Part shown: one piece after another, positions 45,087 to 53,537 of the stretch
How positions within the stretch are numbered: position 1 is the stretch's first letter
Layout: every line of letters starts with the position of its first letter
Notes under the pieces: model-generated
Database searches by the model: none
The model's input: the letters and a program-made list of their open reading frames with translations, nothing else
What the model was told of the DNA's origin: nothing
Translations under genes and position numbers: made by a program
NCBI RefSeq assembly: GCF_007860125.1
Contig: NZ_SJPW01000005.1
Location: 308,065 to 372,064 of the forward strand
DNA from: Rubripirellula tenax
GTDB lineage: Bacteria > Planctomycetota > Planctomycetia > Pirellulales > Pirellulaceae
Length of the DNA: 64,000 bases
Reading direction: 5' to 3'

Positions 45087-46232
45087 TCAATGAGGTTGAG
45101 TTTGTTGTTTGCCGACGCGAAACGCGTCCAGAGAGACCGCGGGCGTATTTCCCTCGATCAAATCGGACAGCACGATCGCGGTCCCCGGCGACAAGTGGAC
45201 ACCGCTGCGAAAATGCCCCGCCGCGACATATAAGTTTGGATGGTTGGGCACACGACCGATCATGGGGAAACCGTCAAAAGTCAATGGACGCAGGCCCGAC
45301 CATTGATGAATCCTCGCTGCCGATGCCAGCTCGGGTGCCATCGCGACTGCGAACGCATTCAGCTGGTCAAGCATCGCTTCATCAGTGCCCAATTGGAATC
45401 CGACCTCTTCTTCGCATGATCCCACCAATGTCGAACCGTCGTCGCGGCACATCACATATCGGTGACCCACATTGACGACGGAACCCACGACGGGCCGTTC
45501 TGTTTTCAACAGCAAAATCTGACCACGGATCGGAATGATCGATTGTTCAAGTTGCAACATTTCGGCGACGCTGCCCGTCCATGAACCACCGCAGACGATC
45601 ATCGCATCCGCCGAATACCATTGATCGCCGCAGCGGCATCGGGACGCGTTATCGCCGGATTCGATCGCTTCGACCGAAACATTTTCGACGATGGTCACAC
45701 CGGCCGATCGACAAGCGGCCGCCAGAGCCTTCAAGTAGCGTGGTGTGCGAATTTGAGACTCATCGGGAACCCACCAAGCCGACGCAACCGGTTCGTCATT
45801 AGCCGACGTACGCGTGATCCATGACTTGATCGCCGGTTCGCGCCGCGCGACTTCGTCAACGGCGACCGCGTGACATTCGATGCCCAATTCGTCCCAGTAG
45901 CCGGTCATCCCGATCATCGAAGCGCGCTCGCCGGGCGTGTCGGCCAAATACCAACCCCCACACCGTCGCAGTCCGATGTCGATGTCCGTCAAACGCTGAA
46001 GCTTCGCGGCCCATTCGGGAAACAGCCGATGCGACAACCCGCGAAGTTGGTCGATCGGATCGGTGGCCGTGTCAAAATTCGCCGGGGGCAGAATCCCAGC
46101 GGCTGCCCAAGACGTCGCCTTGCCGACGCGACCGCGATCCAGAATCGTCACCTGGTAGCCTCGATTCGACAATTCCCATGCCGTCGCCAGTCCAATAACG
46201 CCGCCGCCGACGATCAGGATATGAGACTTCAT
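45087..46232 (-). CDS. thiO: Glycine oxidase-like FAD amine oxidase (ThiO family)
   Basis: A 381-residue DAO-family protein. The dinucleotide site is LIVGGGVIGLATAWELSNRG; later GWYLADTPGE, ARIHQWSGLRPLTFDGFPMIG and VAAGHFRSGVHLSPGTA match glycine oxidase. ThiO converts glycine to iminoglycine, used in building the thiazole of thiamine. No other thi gene is here, so another amine oxidase role is possible. The stop is 3 bp from the flavoprotein ATG, and the start overlaps the DUF2064 stop, so the genes are coupled. Confidence 0.85.
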   Translation of the reverse strand: MKSHILIVGGGVIGLATAWELSNRGYQVTILDRGRVGKATSWAAAGILPPANFDTATDPIDQLRGLSHRLFPEWAAKLQRLTDIDIGLRRCGGWYLADTPGERASMIGMTGYWDELGIECHAVAVDEVARREPAIKSWITRTSANDEPVASAWWVPDESQIRTPRYLKALAAACRSAGVTIVENVSVEAIESGDNASRCRCGDQWYSADAMIVCGGSWTGSVAEMLQLEQSIIPIRGQILLLKTERPVVGSVVNVGHRYVMCRDDGSTLVGSCEEEVGFQLGTDEAMLDQLNAFAVAMAPELASAARIHQWSGLRPLTFDGFPMIGRVPNHPNLYVAAGHFRSGVHLSPGTAIVLSDLIEGNTPAVSLDAFRVGKQQTQPH

Positions 46233-47044
46233 GAAGGAATCTCCGGCGCAGTGGCGCCCTCGAGTACACGATCAATATTCCTAGCGAACTCGACCAACGA
46301 CGACGATTCGTCCGACACGACTTGGCGAGACAATTGACGACGAAGGCCGTTGAGTTGCGTGACTGTATCGACGTCTTCGCGGACTTCCAGCATGGACACC
46401 TTCCAACCCAAATTGCCGATCCGATCCCGAGTCATTTCCAACACCGACGAGGTGCCCCAAGGGATCTCGGAAAACAGTTCACCCAGTTGGGTACGGACCG
46501 AGCGGTTTGATGCCACCCGATGCGACCGAATCGCGATCAAATAGTATCCGCCATCCATGGCCGGCCCCAACACGATATCGCACGTTTCCAATGCCGCCGC
46601 CGCTTGGCGCAGATCGTCTTGCGACAACAAGGGGCAGTCCGCACCAATCACGATCGCCGCGACCGGCGATTCGGAATGGACGTCCGAAAAAACGCTCGTG
46701 AACCACGTCTCCATTCGTTTGCCCAAGTCGCCGTCGGACTGAACGGTTATCGACCAGTTCTGTTCCAATCTCCATGCGACAAGTTGGCTCTGCAGCCGGC
46801 TTCCTGCTTCGGCGGGAGCGTAAACCAGCGTTCTTTCGTCGGCCGTCTGGGCAAGCGAGCGACACAAATGGTGGACAAAAAGTCGGTGCAGGGCGGCCGC
46901 CGCTTCGAATCCAATCGAGACCGCCAATCGCGTCTTGACTCGGCCGGGTTGCCAGTCCTTCATCATCAACCCGATACGAATCGACAGTCGCTCTTCGCCG
47001 GGAATGCGTTCAGCGGCTTCGGCGGGGTCAGCTTCGCGTGGCAA
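46229..47044 (-). CDS. DUF2064/TIGR04282-type glycosyltransferase-like protein
   Basis: A 271-residue protein with a GT-A-like fold. The N-terminal KDWQPGRVKTRLA matches the nucleotide-binding loop, and GADCPLLS and GPAMDGGYYLI are the family motifs. TIGR04282 members are often linked to arsenosugar biosynthesis, though no ArsM or related gene is present. A TTG at 47044 is taken as start; an internal ATG (27th codon) would lose the conserved beta strand. The stop overlaps the thiO start by 4 bp (ATGA). Confidence 0.8.
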   Translation of the reverse strand: MPREADPAEAAERIPGEERLSIRIGLMMKDWQPGRVKTRLAVSIGFEAAAALHRLFVHHLCRSLAQTADERTLVYAPAEAGSRLQSQLVAWRLEQNWSITVQSDGDLGKRMETWFTSVFSDVHSESPVAAIVIGADCPLLSQDDLRQAAAALETCDIVLGPAMDGGYYLIAIRSHRVASNRSVRTQLGELFSEIPWGTSSVLEMTRDRIGNLGWKVSMLEVREDVDTVTQLNGLRRQLSRQVVSDESSSLVEFARNIDRVLEGATAPEIPS

Positions 47045-47273
47045 CGGTCAAGGATGTAAGATTGAGTGGCGGAAATGCTTCGCAAGAACACACTCTTACG
47101 ATTAGACTAAGGGAGCCGTGGGTGAACTTGCAGCGTCGTGACGGGGGACGCATCGCCGGAGCGGAAGCAACGGATTTTTGTTTACCGATGCAATAAAGCT
47201 TAACCACCCCATCCAAACCTGTTATCTTCTCACAACTTCATTTTACTCTCCATGGGGTCACGGTCGGCAGCCC

Positions 47274-48845
47274 ATGTCGCAGCAACAGCTCACCTCGCAA
47301 AGATTCCTCGAAATCGTCGCTAAAAGCGGGCTCGTGGACGCCAAGGTTTCCGACCGCCTGGTCGTGAAGGTGCGCGAGAAGTTAGACGGCGGACTCCCGT
47401 CGAACCCGAAAAAACTTGCGGGAATCTTCAAGAAAGAAGGTTTGCTGACGGCGTGGCATATCGAGAAGTTGCTTGCGGGCAAATACAAGGGCTTCTTTTT
47501 AGGGAAATACAAACTGCTCGGCCACATCGGCACCGGCGGCATGAGCAGCGTGTATCTGGCCGAACACGTTCGCATGGGCGACAAACGGGCGATCAAAGTT
47601 TTGCCTAAGAGCCGCGTTCGCGACGCAACCTACTTGGCTCGGTTTCAATTGGAAGCCAAAGCGATCGCGTCGCTGAATCATCCCAACATCGTGATGGCGT
47701 ACGACATCGACAACGAAGGCGATGTCCACTACATCGTGATGGAGTACGTCGACGGGCTCGATCTACAGCAGCTCGTCAAGCGTGACGGTGCGATGGATTT
47801 CTCCACCGCCGCCGAAGTCATCTCGCAAGCCGCGCGGGGCCTCGCTCACGCCCACGAACGTGGCGTCATTCACCGCGACGTGAAACCAGCCAACCTCTTG
47901 ATCGATCCCGTCGGCGGCGTCCGGTTGTTGGACATGGGTTTGGCACTGGTGACGGCCGGCGACGACGAATCGTTGACCATTGCAAACAACGAGAACGTAC
48001 TGGGCACGGCTGACTACCTGGCCCCCGAACAAGCGCTCAACAGTCACCAAGTCGATCATCGCGCCGACATCTACGGACTCGGTTGCACGTTGTACTTTTT
48101 GCTGACCGCCAAACCTCCATTCAGTGACGGGACGCTCGCTCAACGGATCGCCAAGCATCAAACTGAAATGCCGACATCGATTCGTCAACTCAGATCCGAT
48201 TGCCCAGGCGAACTGGAAGGCATATGTGTCAAGATGATCCAGAAGGATCCGAAGTACCGCTATCAGTCCGCCAGCGAAGTTGCCGAAGTACTTACGAAGT
48301 TTGCAATGGCGGTCCCCAAAGGTTCGACAGTCACCGCAGGGATGGGAGCTCGACCGAACTTCGACGGCGCGGGGTCGTCTTCGATTTCGCTGGATGATCT
48401 ACAGCGTTCATCCGTGGGCCAAGGTGACACGATCACCAACAAGAACGATGACACACTTGCCAGCGCTCGCAGCGAGTTGATCCGCGGCAATGGAATCAGC
48501 GCCAGTGATAGCGGACGTTTGGTGGATGTGAAGCAACGGCCGGACTTGATCGACGGCAGCTTCCTTGATCTGCAACTCGAATCGGGCTATCGCCCCAGCT
48601 CCAATGTCGCCCAACGAGGCTCGGCCTCCAACCCAATATCAGGCAGTATTTCATCCGTGGGTCGCCCCGCCATGCGATCGACGTCGACATCGGATGTCCA
48701 TGAAGATTCGGGTTCAGGCAGCGGACGACGAAGACCATCGCAAGTCAACAAAGGACTTGACCCCATATTGATCGGTGCGTTGGTGACGGCCCTGTTCATC
48801 ATCGCGTTGGCGATCGGGTTCTTTCTCGCGCGGGTCACGAGCTAA
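47274..48845 (+). CDS. Ser/Thr protein kinase with C-terminal membrane anchor
   Basis: About 523 residues from the ATG at 47274; the frame is open to 47178. An N-terminal region of about 75 residues precedes the kinase domain (77-330). Lys108 in AIKVL, HRD at 200-202 and the glycine loop GTGGMSSVY are intact, but the metal Asp is in LLDMGLA, a DMG in place of DFG. A Ser/Gly-rich linker (about 350-490) and one C-terminal helix (IGALVTALFIIALAIGFFLA) follow. It lacks an extracellular sensor. The acyltransferase gene starts 6 bp downstream. Confidence 0.9.
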   Translation: MSQQQLTSQRFLEIVAKSGLVDAKVSDRLVVKVREKLDGGLPSNPKKLAGIFKKEGLLTAWHIEKLLAGKYKGFFLGKYKLLGHIGTGGMSSVYLAEHVRMGDKRAIKVLPKSRVRDATYLARFQLEAKAIASLNHPNIVMAYDIDNEGDVHYIVMEYVDGLDLQQLVKRDGAMDFSTAAEVISQAARGLAHAHERGVIHRDVKPANLLIDPVGGVRLLDMGLALVTAGDDESLTIANNENVLGTADYLAPEQALNSHQVDHRADIYGLGCTLYFLLTAKPPFSDGTLAQRIAKHQTEMPTSIRQLRSDCPGELEGICVKMIQKDPKYRYQSASEVAEVLTKFAMAVPKGSTVTAGMGARPNFDGAGSSSISLDDLQRSSVGQGDTITNKNDDTLASARSELIRGNGISASDSGRLVDVKQRPDLIDGSFLDLQLESGYRPSSNVAQRGSASNPISGSISSVGRPAMRSTSTSDVHEDSGSGSGRRRPSQVNKGLDPILIGALVTALFIIALAIGFFLARVTS

Positions 48846-48851
48846 ACGTAC

Positions 48852-50072
48852 ATGACCGTTGTTCTGGATCGCCCTTACCAATTTGTGCCACCTCATCGTG
48901 GTGATTGGTGGCCCTCGTTCATCCAAACGTTTCGCATCGTCGACTGGTATCTGAAGAAGGCCGAAGGCGTCGTCGCATACGAATGTCGCGGGCTCGAACA
49001 CTGGGACGCGTCTCTAAAACGAGGCGACGCAATTCTGTTGGCGCCCAACCATTGTCGATACGCCGATCCGTTGGTCTTGGGATGGCCGGCCAGACAACTC
49101 GGATGCCACGTTCACGCGATGGCGTCATGGCACTTGTTCGCCAAAAGCAAATTTGACGCGTTCGCGATTCAAAAAATGGGCGGGTTCAGTATCAATCGCG
49201 AATCCAGCGACCGTGCATCGTTAGAAGCCGCGATCGGAATTTTGACCAAGGCCGAACGACCGCTGATTCTGTTCCCCGAAGGAACCACCAACCGAACCAA
49301 CGATGTACTCAAGCCGTTACTCGAAGGTGTCGCGTTCATTGCTCGATCAGCAGCAAAACGACGTGAAAAAGAATCCGGCGGTCAGTTGGTCATGCACCCG
49401 GTGGCGATGAAGTATCTGTGCACCAGCGGCGCGCGGGACTGGGCCGACGAACAACTGAGGCAACTCGAATTGCATCTCGGATGGCGTCCACTGGCCAGCC
49501 GATCCATTTTGCAGCGAACGATACGGTTGGCCGAAGCCCTGTTGTCGCTCAAAGAGATCGAATACTTCGGCGGCGTTCGTTCGGGCGACTTACCCAGTCG
49601 ACGTGATGGCCTGATCGAGCACGTTTTGGCGGCAAGCGAATCACGACTGGCAATCGCGAACGAAAACGCCGATGTCCGCAGCCGTGTTCGAGCGATCCGC
49701 AATGCCGTTGTCTCTGGACGGTTCAGCGCCGACACGCACGACATCTCCTCGCTTCAACATGACGCCGCGGCCGCCGACTTGGCACAAGAATTGATGTCCT
49801 ATCCCGACGGATATCTGATGGCCGCCGACGTCACCGACACACGCATCGTCGAAACAATCCAGCGGATGCAAGAATCGTTCTTCGGCCGCGCAAACGTCGA
49901 GGTGCCACTGAAGGTCGTGATCCAATGCGACGCGCCGATTCGCGTTTCGCCCGACAAACCCCCGCGAGGCCAAGTCGATCCCGTCATGTCCCAACTGGAA
50001 AATCGATTGACGTCCATGATCGCCTCGCTATCGGCGGAAGCACGCGACGCAATCAGTTCCGGTCTGGTCTAA
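48852..50072 (+). CDS. PlsC-family acyltransferase
   Basis: A 406-residue protein. The acyltransferase blocks are APNHCRYADP (His67, Asp72: NHx4D) and ILFPEGTTNRTND (141-150). The catalytic domain is followed by about 200 residues with no motif I can name (including RDWADEQLRQLELHL). It probably acylates a glycerophosphate or related alcohol in membrane lipid synthesis. It follows the kinase gene by 6 bp, and the kinase could regulate it, though nothing in the sequence shows this. Confidence 0.82.
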   Translation: MTVVLDRPYQFVPPHRGDWWPSFIQTFRIVDWYLKKAEGVVAYECRGLEHWDASLKRGDAILLAPNHCRYADPLVLGWPARQLGCHVHAMASWHLFAKSKFDAFAIQKMGGFSINRESSDRASLEAAIGILTKAERPLILFPEGTTNRTNDVLKPLLEGVAFIARSAAKRREKESGGQLVMHPVAMKYLCTSGARDWADEQLRQLELHLGWRPLASRSILQRTIRLAEALLSLKEIEYFGGVRSGDLPSRRDGLIEHVLAASESRLAIANENADVRSRVRAIRNAVVSGRFSADTHDISSLQHDAAAADLAQELMSYPDGYLMAADVTDTRIVETIQRMQESFFGRANVEVPLKVVIQCDAPIRVSPDKPPRGQVDPVMSQLENRLTSMIASLSAEARDAISSGLV

Positions 50073-50130
50073 GCAACGCCCTGCCCCGCACCAACTTGAA
50101 ATTCTAGCAATGCAAATCGAAAGGCTAACG

Positions 50131-51984
50131 ATGAAGGCCCTGTTCACATCCGTTTTTGCACTCCTGACACTCTATGGAAACGTTGTCGCCGATGACAGAC
50201 CCAACGTCATCATCGTCATGCCCGATGACGTAAGCCATGGGGTGTTTACTTACTACAATCCAGAATCGACTTCGCAAACGCCCAACATCGATCGATTGGC
50301 CGAAACGAGTGTCCGTCTGACCGACTTTCATGTTTCTCCCAGTTGCGCGCCGACTCGCGCCGCTGCGCTGACAGGCCGATCCAATAGCGTCTCGGGGATT
50401 TGGCACACCATCGCTGGCCGAAGTCTGCTTCGCAACGATGAAATCACGATGGCCGACATCTTCCGGCACAATGGATATGCCACCGCAATGATTGGCAAGT
50501 GGCACCTGGGCGACAACTATCCCTTTCGCCCCAAAGATCGAGGTTTCGAGTATGTTGCGTGGACCAAAGGCGGTGGCGCCGGCCAGCAACCCGATTACTG
50601 GGGCAACATGCATCACGCCGCCCACTACTGGGTGAACGACGCCTTGGTCGAAATGACGGACGAAGACGACGGATTGAAAGGAGCCTTTCTGACGAATTCG
50701 ATGTTCAATCGAGCCTTCGAGTTCATGGAAGAAAACCAGAAGAACAACAAGCCGTTCTTCGTCTACTTGCCGACCGCCGCCGCACACAGCCCCTGGCCCC
50801 AGGGACCGGAAGATGCACGAAGCGGACTCAGTTCCAAGCCAGCCACGGTCGAAAACATTGATAAGAACGTGGGACGACTCGTCAGCTTTCTTGACGAGAA
50901 GAATCTCGCCGACAACACCATCCTGATCTTCTTCACCGACAACGGCAGCGGCGAATTCATGTATCGGGGCGGAAAGATCTCTTACTTTGACGGCGGAACG
51001 CGAGTCCCCAGCTATGTCCGTTGGCCCGCAGGCGGCCTGGGTGGCGACGGACGGGGAAGAGATGTGACTCCGTTGACGTGTCACATGGATTGGCTGCCCA
51101 CTTTGATGGACATGATTGGCTTAGACGACGTCCCCAACCGACCAAAAAAACTGAAATTGCACGGCCAGAGTTTTAAGAGTTTCTTGGATGCCGACGCGGG
51201 CAACGATTCCGATTCAGATTTCCGAAACAGAAAAGTCACCGTCTGCAATATGCGGAGAGAAAAGTTTGATAAGTACCGAAATCTCTCCGTCAAAAAAGAT
51301 GAATGGGACGACGATACGATTGTCCATAAGTGGCGACTGACCCGGTCCGGATCAAAATCCGAGTGGGAGCTTTGGGACGTACTAGCCGATCGAGCTCAGA
51401 CAAAAAATCTGATCGCAGATCCAGCCAACGCCGACGTCGTGGCGGAACTCAAACAAGCCTATGAAGATTGGTACGCGTTAGTAGCAGAACGCCAAGACGA
51501 ATTCGCCCGCATCGTGATTGGTCATCCCGCGGAACCAGTCACCCAACTCAACAGCCACGACTTTCACAACCAAGAATTGTGGAATCATAAAATCGTGGCT
51601 GAAGGAACAACGGGCAGCGGTTTCCTTGCCGTCGATTTTGCCACGCCAGGATCGTACCACTTTGATCTGCGCCGCTGGCCGAAAGAGGTCGAAGAAGAGT
51701 CAACGCTTACAACCGCGCCGAGCGGAAAAGTCTATGACGGCAAGAGCGTCCCCAAAGCGATCGACGTCGCCAGCGCGCGAATCAAGATCTGGAACGGAGA
51801 CAATGTTTATACGGACCAAAAAAAGGATGCTGTAGCAGGCGCCGACGGCATCCCCTTTCGAATCGACAATCTTCCCAAGGGACCCGCATTCGTGCAAACG
51901 TGGTTTTACAACTCCGCCGGCGAACCCGAAGGCGCCGTGTACTACAACTACGCACGCCCGGCCGCGATCACGACGGCAGAATAG
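50131..51984 (+). CDS. Arylsulfatase-like sulfatase (exported)
   Basis: About 617 residues from the ATG at 50131, giving a signal peptide (ALFTSVFALLTLYGNVVA); an in-frame ATG at 50110 is an alternative. The sulfatase signature is CAPTR at 72-76, where Cys72 would be converted to formylglycine, and DD at 32-33 plus TDNGSGE supply calcium ligands. It would remove sulfate esters from algal or animal polysaccharides. An extra C-terminal portion of about 150 residues (PGSYHFDLRRWPKE, FVQTWFYNSAGE) resembles the beta domain seen in some planctomycete sulfatases. A maturase is not adjacent. Confidence 0.93.
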   Translation: MKALFTSVFALLTLYGNVVADDRPNVIIVMPDDVSHGVFTYYNPESTSQTPNIDRLAETSVRLTDFHVSPSCAPTRAAALTGRSNSVSGIWHTIAGRSLLRNDEITMADIFRHNGYATAMIGKWHLGDNYPFRPKDRGFEYVAWTKGGGAGQQPDYWGNMHHAAHYWVNDALVEMTDEDDGLKGAFLTNSMFNRAFEFMEENQKNNKPFFVYLPTAAAHSPWPQGPEDARSGLSSKPATVENIDKNVGRLVSFLDEKNLADNTILIFFTDNGSGEFMYRGGKISYFDGGTRVPSYVRWPAGGLGGDGRGRDVTPLTCHMDWLPTLMDMIGLDDVPNRPKKLKLHGQSFKSFLDADAGNDSDSDFRNRKVTVCNMRREKFDKYRNLSVKKDEWDDDTIVHKWRLTRSGSKSEWELWDVLADRAQTKNLIADPANADVVAELKQAYEDWYALVAERQDEFARIVIGHPAEPVTQLNSHDFHNQELWNHKIVAEGTTGSGFLAVDFATPGSYHFDLRRWPKEVEEESTLTTAPSGKVYDGKSVPKAIDVASARIKIWNGDNVYTDQKKDAVAGADGIPFRIDNLPKGPAFVQTWFYNSAGEPEGAVYYNYARPAAITTAE

Positions 51985-52020
51985 TCGACGGCAAAGCCGC
52001 GTGCCGCCAGTTCAGTTCAG

Positions 52021-52049
52021 GTAGGGTGCGTGGCGAGCACGCACCTTAC
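52021..52049. repeat. REP-like palindromic element
   Basis: Arms GTAGGGTGCGTG (52021-52032) and CACGCACCTTAC (52038-52049), one mismatch, loop GCGAG. It lies between the sulfatase and Gfo/Idh genes. The GGTGCGT...ACGCACC core resembles palindromes scattered through many bacterial genomes. It may be a REP-type element or transcript-stabilising hairpin. Confidence 0.7.
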
Positions 52050-52100
52050 TCCGCTCGTTCTCGATATTATTCCCACCCACACTGTCTCAGGACGACCATT

Positions 52101-53396
52101 ATGTCGCAACATTCGATCTCACAGCGTCGCCAATTCTTGACGACCGCGGCCGCGATAACGGCGGCGCCGTACTTGGTGTCTGCCAAGGCATTCGCCCAAA
52201 GCGACGCCCCTGCTCCGTCCGACAAGATCACGCTGGGAGTTATCGGCATCGGGCCTCGTTGCACGTATGACTTGACTGCGATGCTGAAGCTTGGCGATGT
52301 GCAATGTGTGGCCATTGCCGACGTCCAGCAATCTCGACGCGATGCGGGCAAGAAACTGGTCGACGATCATTACGGCAATCAAGATTGCAAACTGTACCGC
52401 GATTTTCGTGAGCTTCTCGCACGCGACGACATCGACGCCGTGATCGTCGCCACCGGTGACCGATGGCATGCCGCCGCATCGATGTTGGCGGCCGAAGCGG
52501 GCAAGGATGTGTACAGCGAAAAGCCCTGCGGCATCACGATCGGCGATTGCCAAAAACTGGCCGACACGTTCGCGCGGACCGGGCGAGTCTTTCAAGCCGG
52601 CACGCAGCGGCGGAGCGTTCCCAATTTCCGCCGGGCCGTCGAGATGGCTCACGATGGAACGTTGGGATCGTTGCAAAAATTGGAAGCGACGGTGTACGTC
52701 CCGACGCTCGATAACAATTGGTTGCCCGCGCAACCGACGCCCGATCCAGCGATCTGTGATTGGAACCTGTGGCTGGGACCGGCGCGATGGAGACCCTACA
52801 ACGAAAAATACGTGCAAGGCCGCTGGCGTGGTTATTACGACTTCGATTCCGGCGCGCGACTGCTCGATTGGGGCGCCCACACATTGGACCTATGCCAATG
52901 GGCCAACCAAGCCGACGACACGATGCCGGTCACTTACCAAGCAAGTGAGAACAACATCACGTGTACCTATGCCAACGGTGTTCCCTTGATCCTGGATTTC
53001 CTTCCCGATCCGTTCGGTGACCGCGGCCCCCGCTGGATCACGCGTCTGGGAACGTGTCCCGTTCGATTCACGGGCAGCAACGGTTCGGTCGAAACAGGCG
53101 ACAGTGGTGAGATCGTGGTCAGCTCTGAGGACTTGGCCAGGAACATGACACAGGACAAGCAAGTCCGCGGATTGGATGTCACCGCGCATGCCAGAAACTT
53201 CTTCGACTGTGTCAAGGACCGATCCCAAACGGTCTGTAATCCGACGGTCATGCGCCGTTCGCACATCGCCTGTCATGCGGCAGCCCTTGCCTGGATGCTC
53301 GGTCGCAAGCTGACCCTCGATCCCGCTACCGAAACGTTTGTTAACGACGACGAAGCCAACCGACTGCGTCACCGCCCCAGTCGCGAATGGTCGTGA
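52101..53396 (+). CDS. Tat-exported Gfo/Idh/MocA-family oxidoreductase
   Basis: About 431 residues from the ATG at 52101; the frame upstream to 51900 runs inside the sulfatase gene and is a shadow. The N-terminal QRRQFLTTAAAITAAPYLVSA is a Tat signal. The NAD-binding region is LGVIGIGPRCTYDL, and EKPCGI is the conserved Lys-Pro block. GARLLDWGAHTLDLCQWA is the family-typical catalytic helix (Asp/His). These proteins oxidise sugars or sugar acids, and in planctomycetes are often exported. It follows a sulfatase, so both may act on the same polysaccharide. Confidence 0.93.
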   Translation: MSQHSISQRRQFLTTAAAITAAPYLVSAKAFAQSDAPAPSDKITLGVIGIGPRCTYDLTAMLKLGDVQCVAIADVQQSRRDAGKKLVDDHYGNQDCKLYRDFRELLARDDIDAVIVATGDRWHAAASMLAAEAGKDVYSEKPCGITIGDCQKLADTFARTGRVFQAGTQRRSVPNFRRAVEMAHDGTLGSLQKLEATVYVPTLDNNWLPAQPTPDPAICDWNLWLGPARWRPYNEKYVQGRWRGYYDFDSGARLLDWGAHTLDLCQWANQADDTMPVTYQASENNITCTYANGVPLILDFLPDPFGDRGPRWITRLGTCPVRFTGSNGSVETGDSGEIVVSSEDLARNMTQDKQVRGLDVTAHARNFFDCVKDRSQTVCNPTVMRRSHIACHAAALAWMLGRKLTLDPATETFVNDDEANRLRHRPSREWS

Positions 53397-53537
53397 TCGA
53401 AGGTGGCGTCGAATGACGGCGACCGAACCACCGTGTCGCGACAGAACGCCACTCTGTCAGCCAATGTGCGTCTGTATTCGGCACCCTTAATGGCAAACGA
53501 GCGATGTAGATCGCCGAGTCTGCGACCTGCAGGCGGC

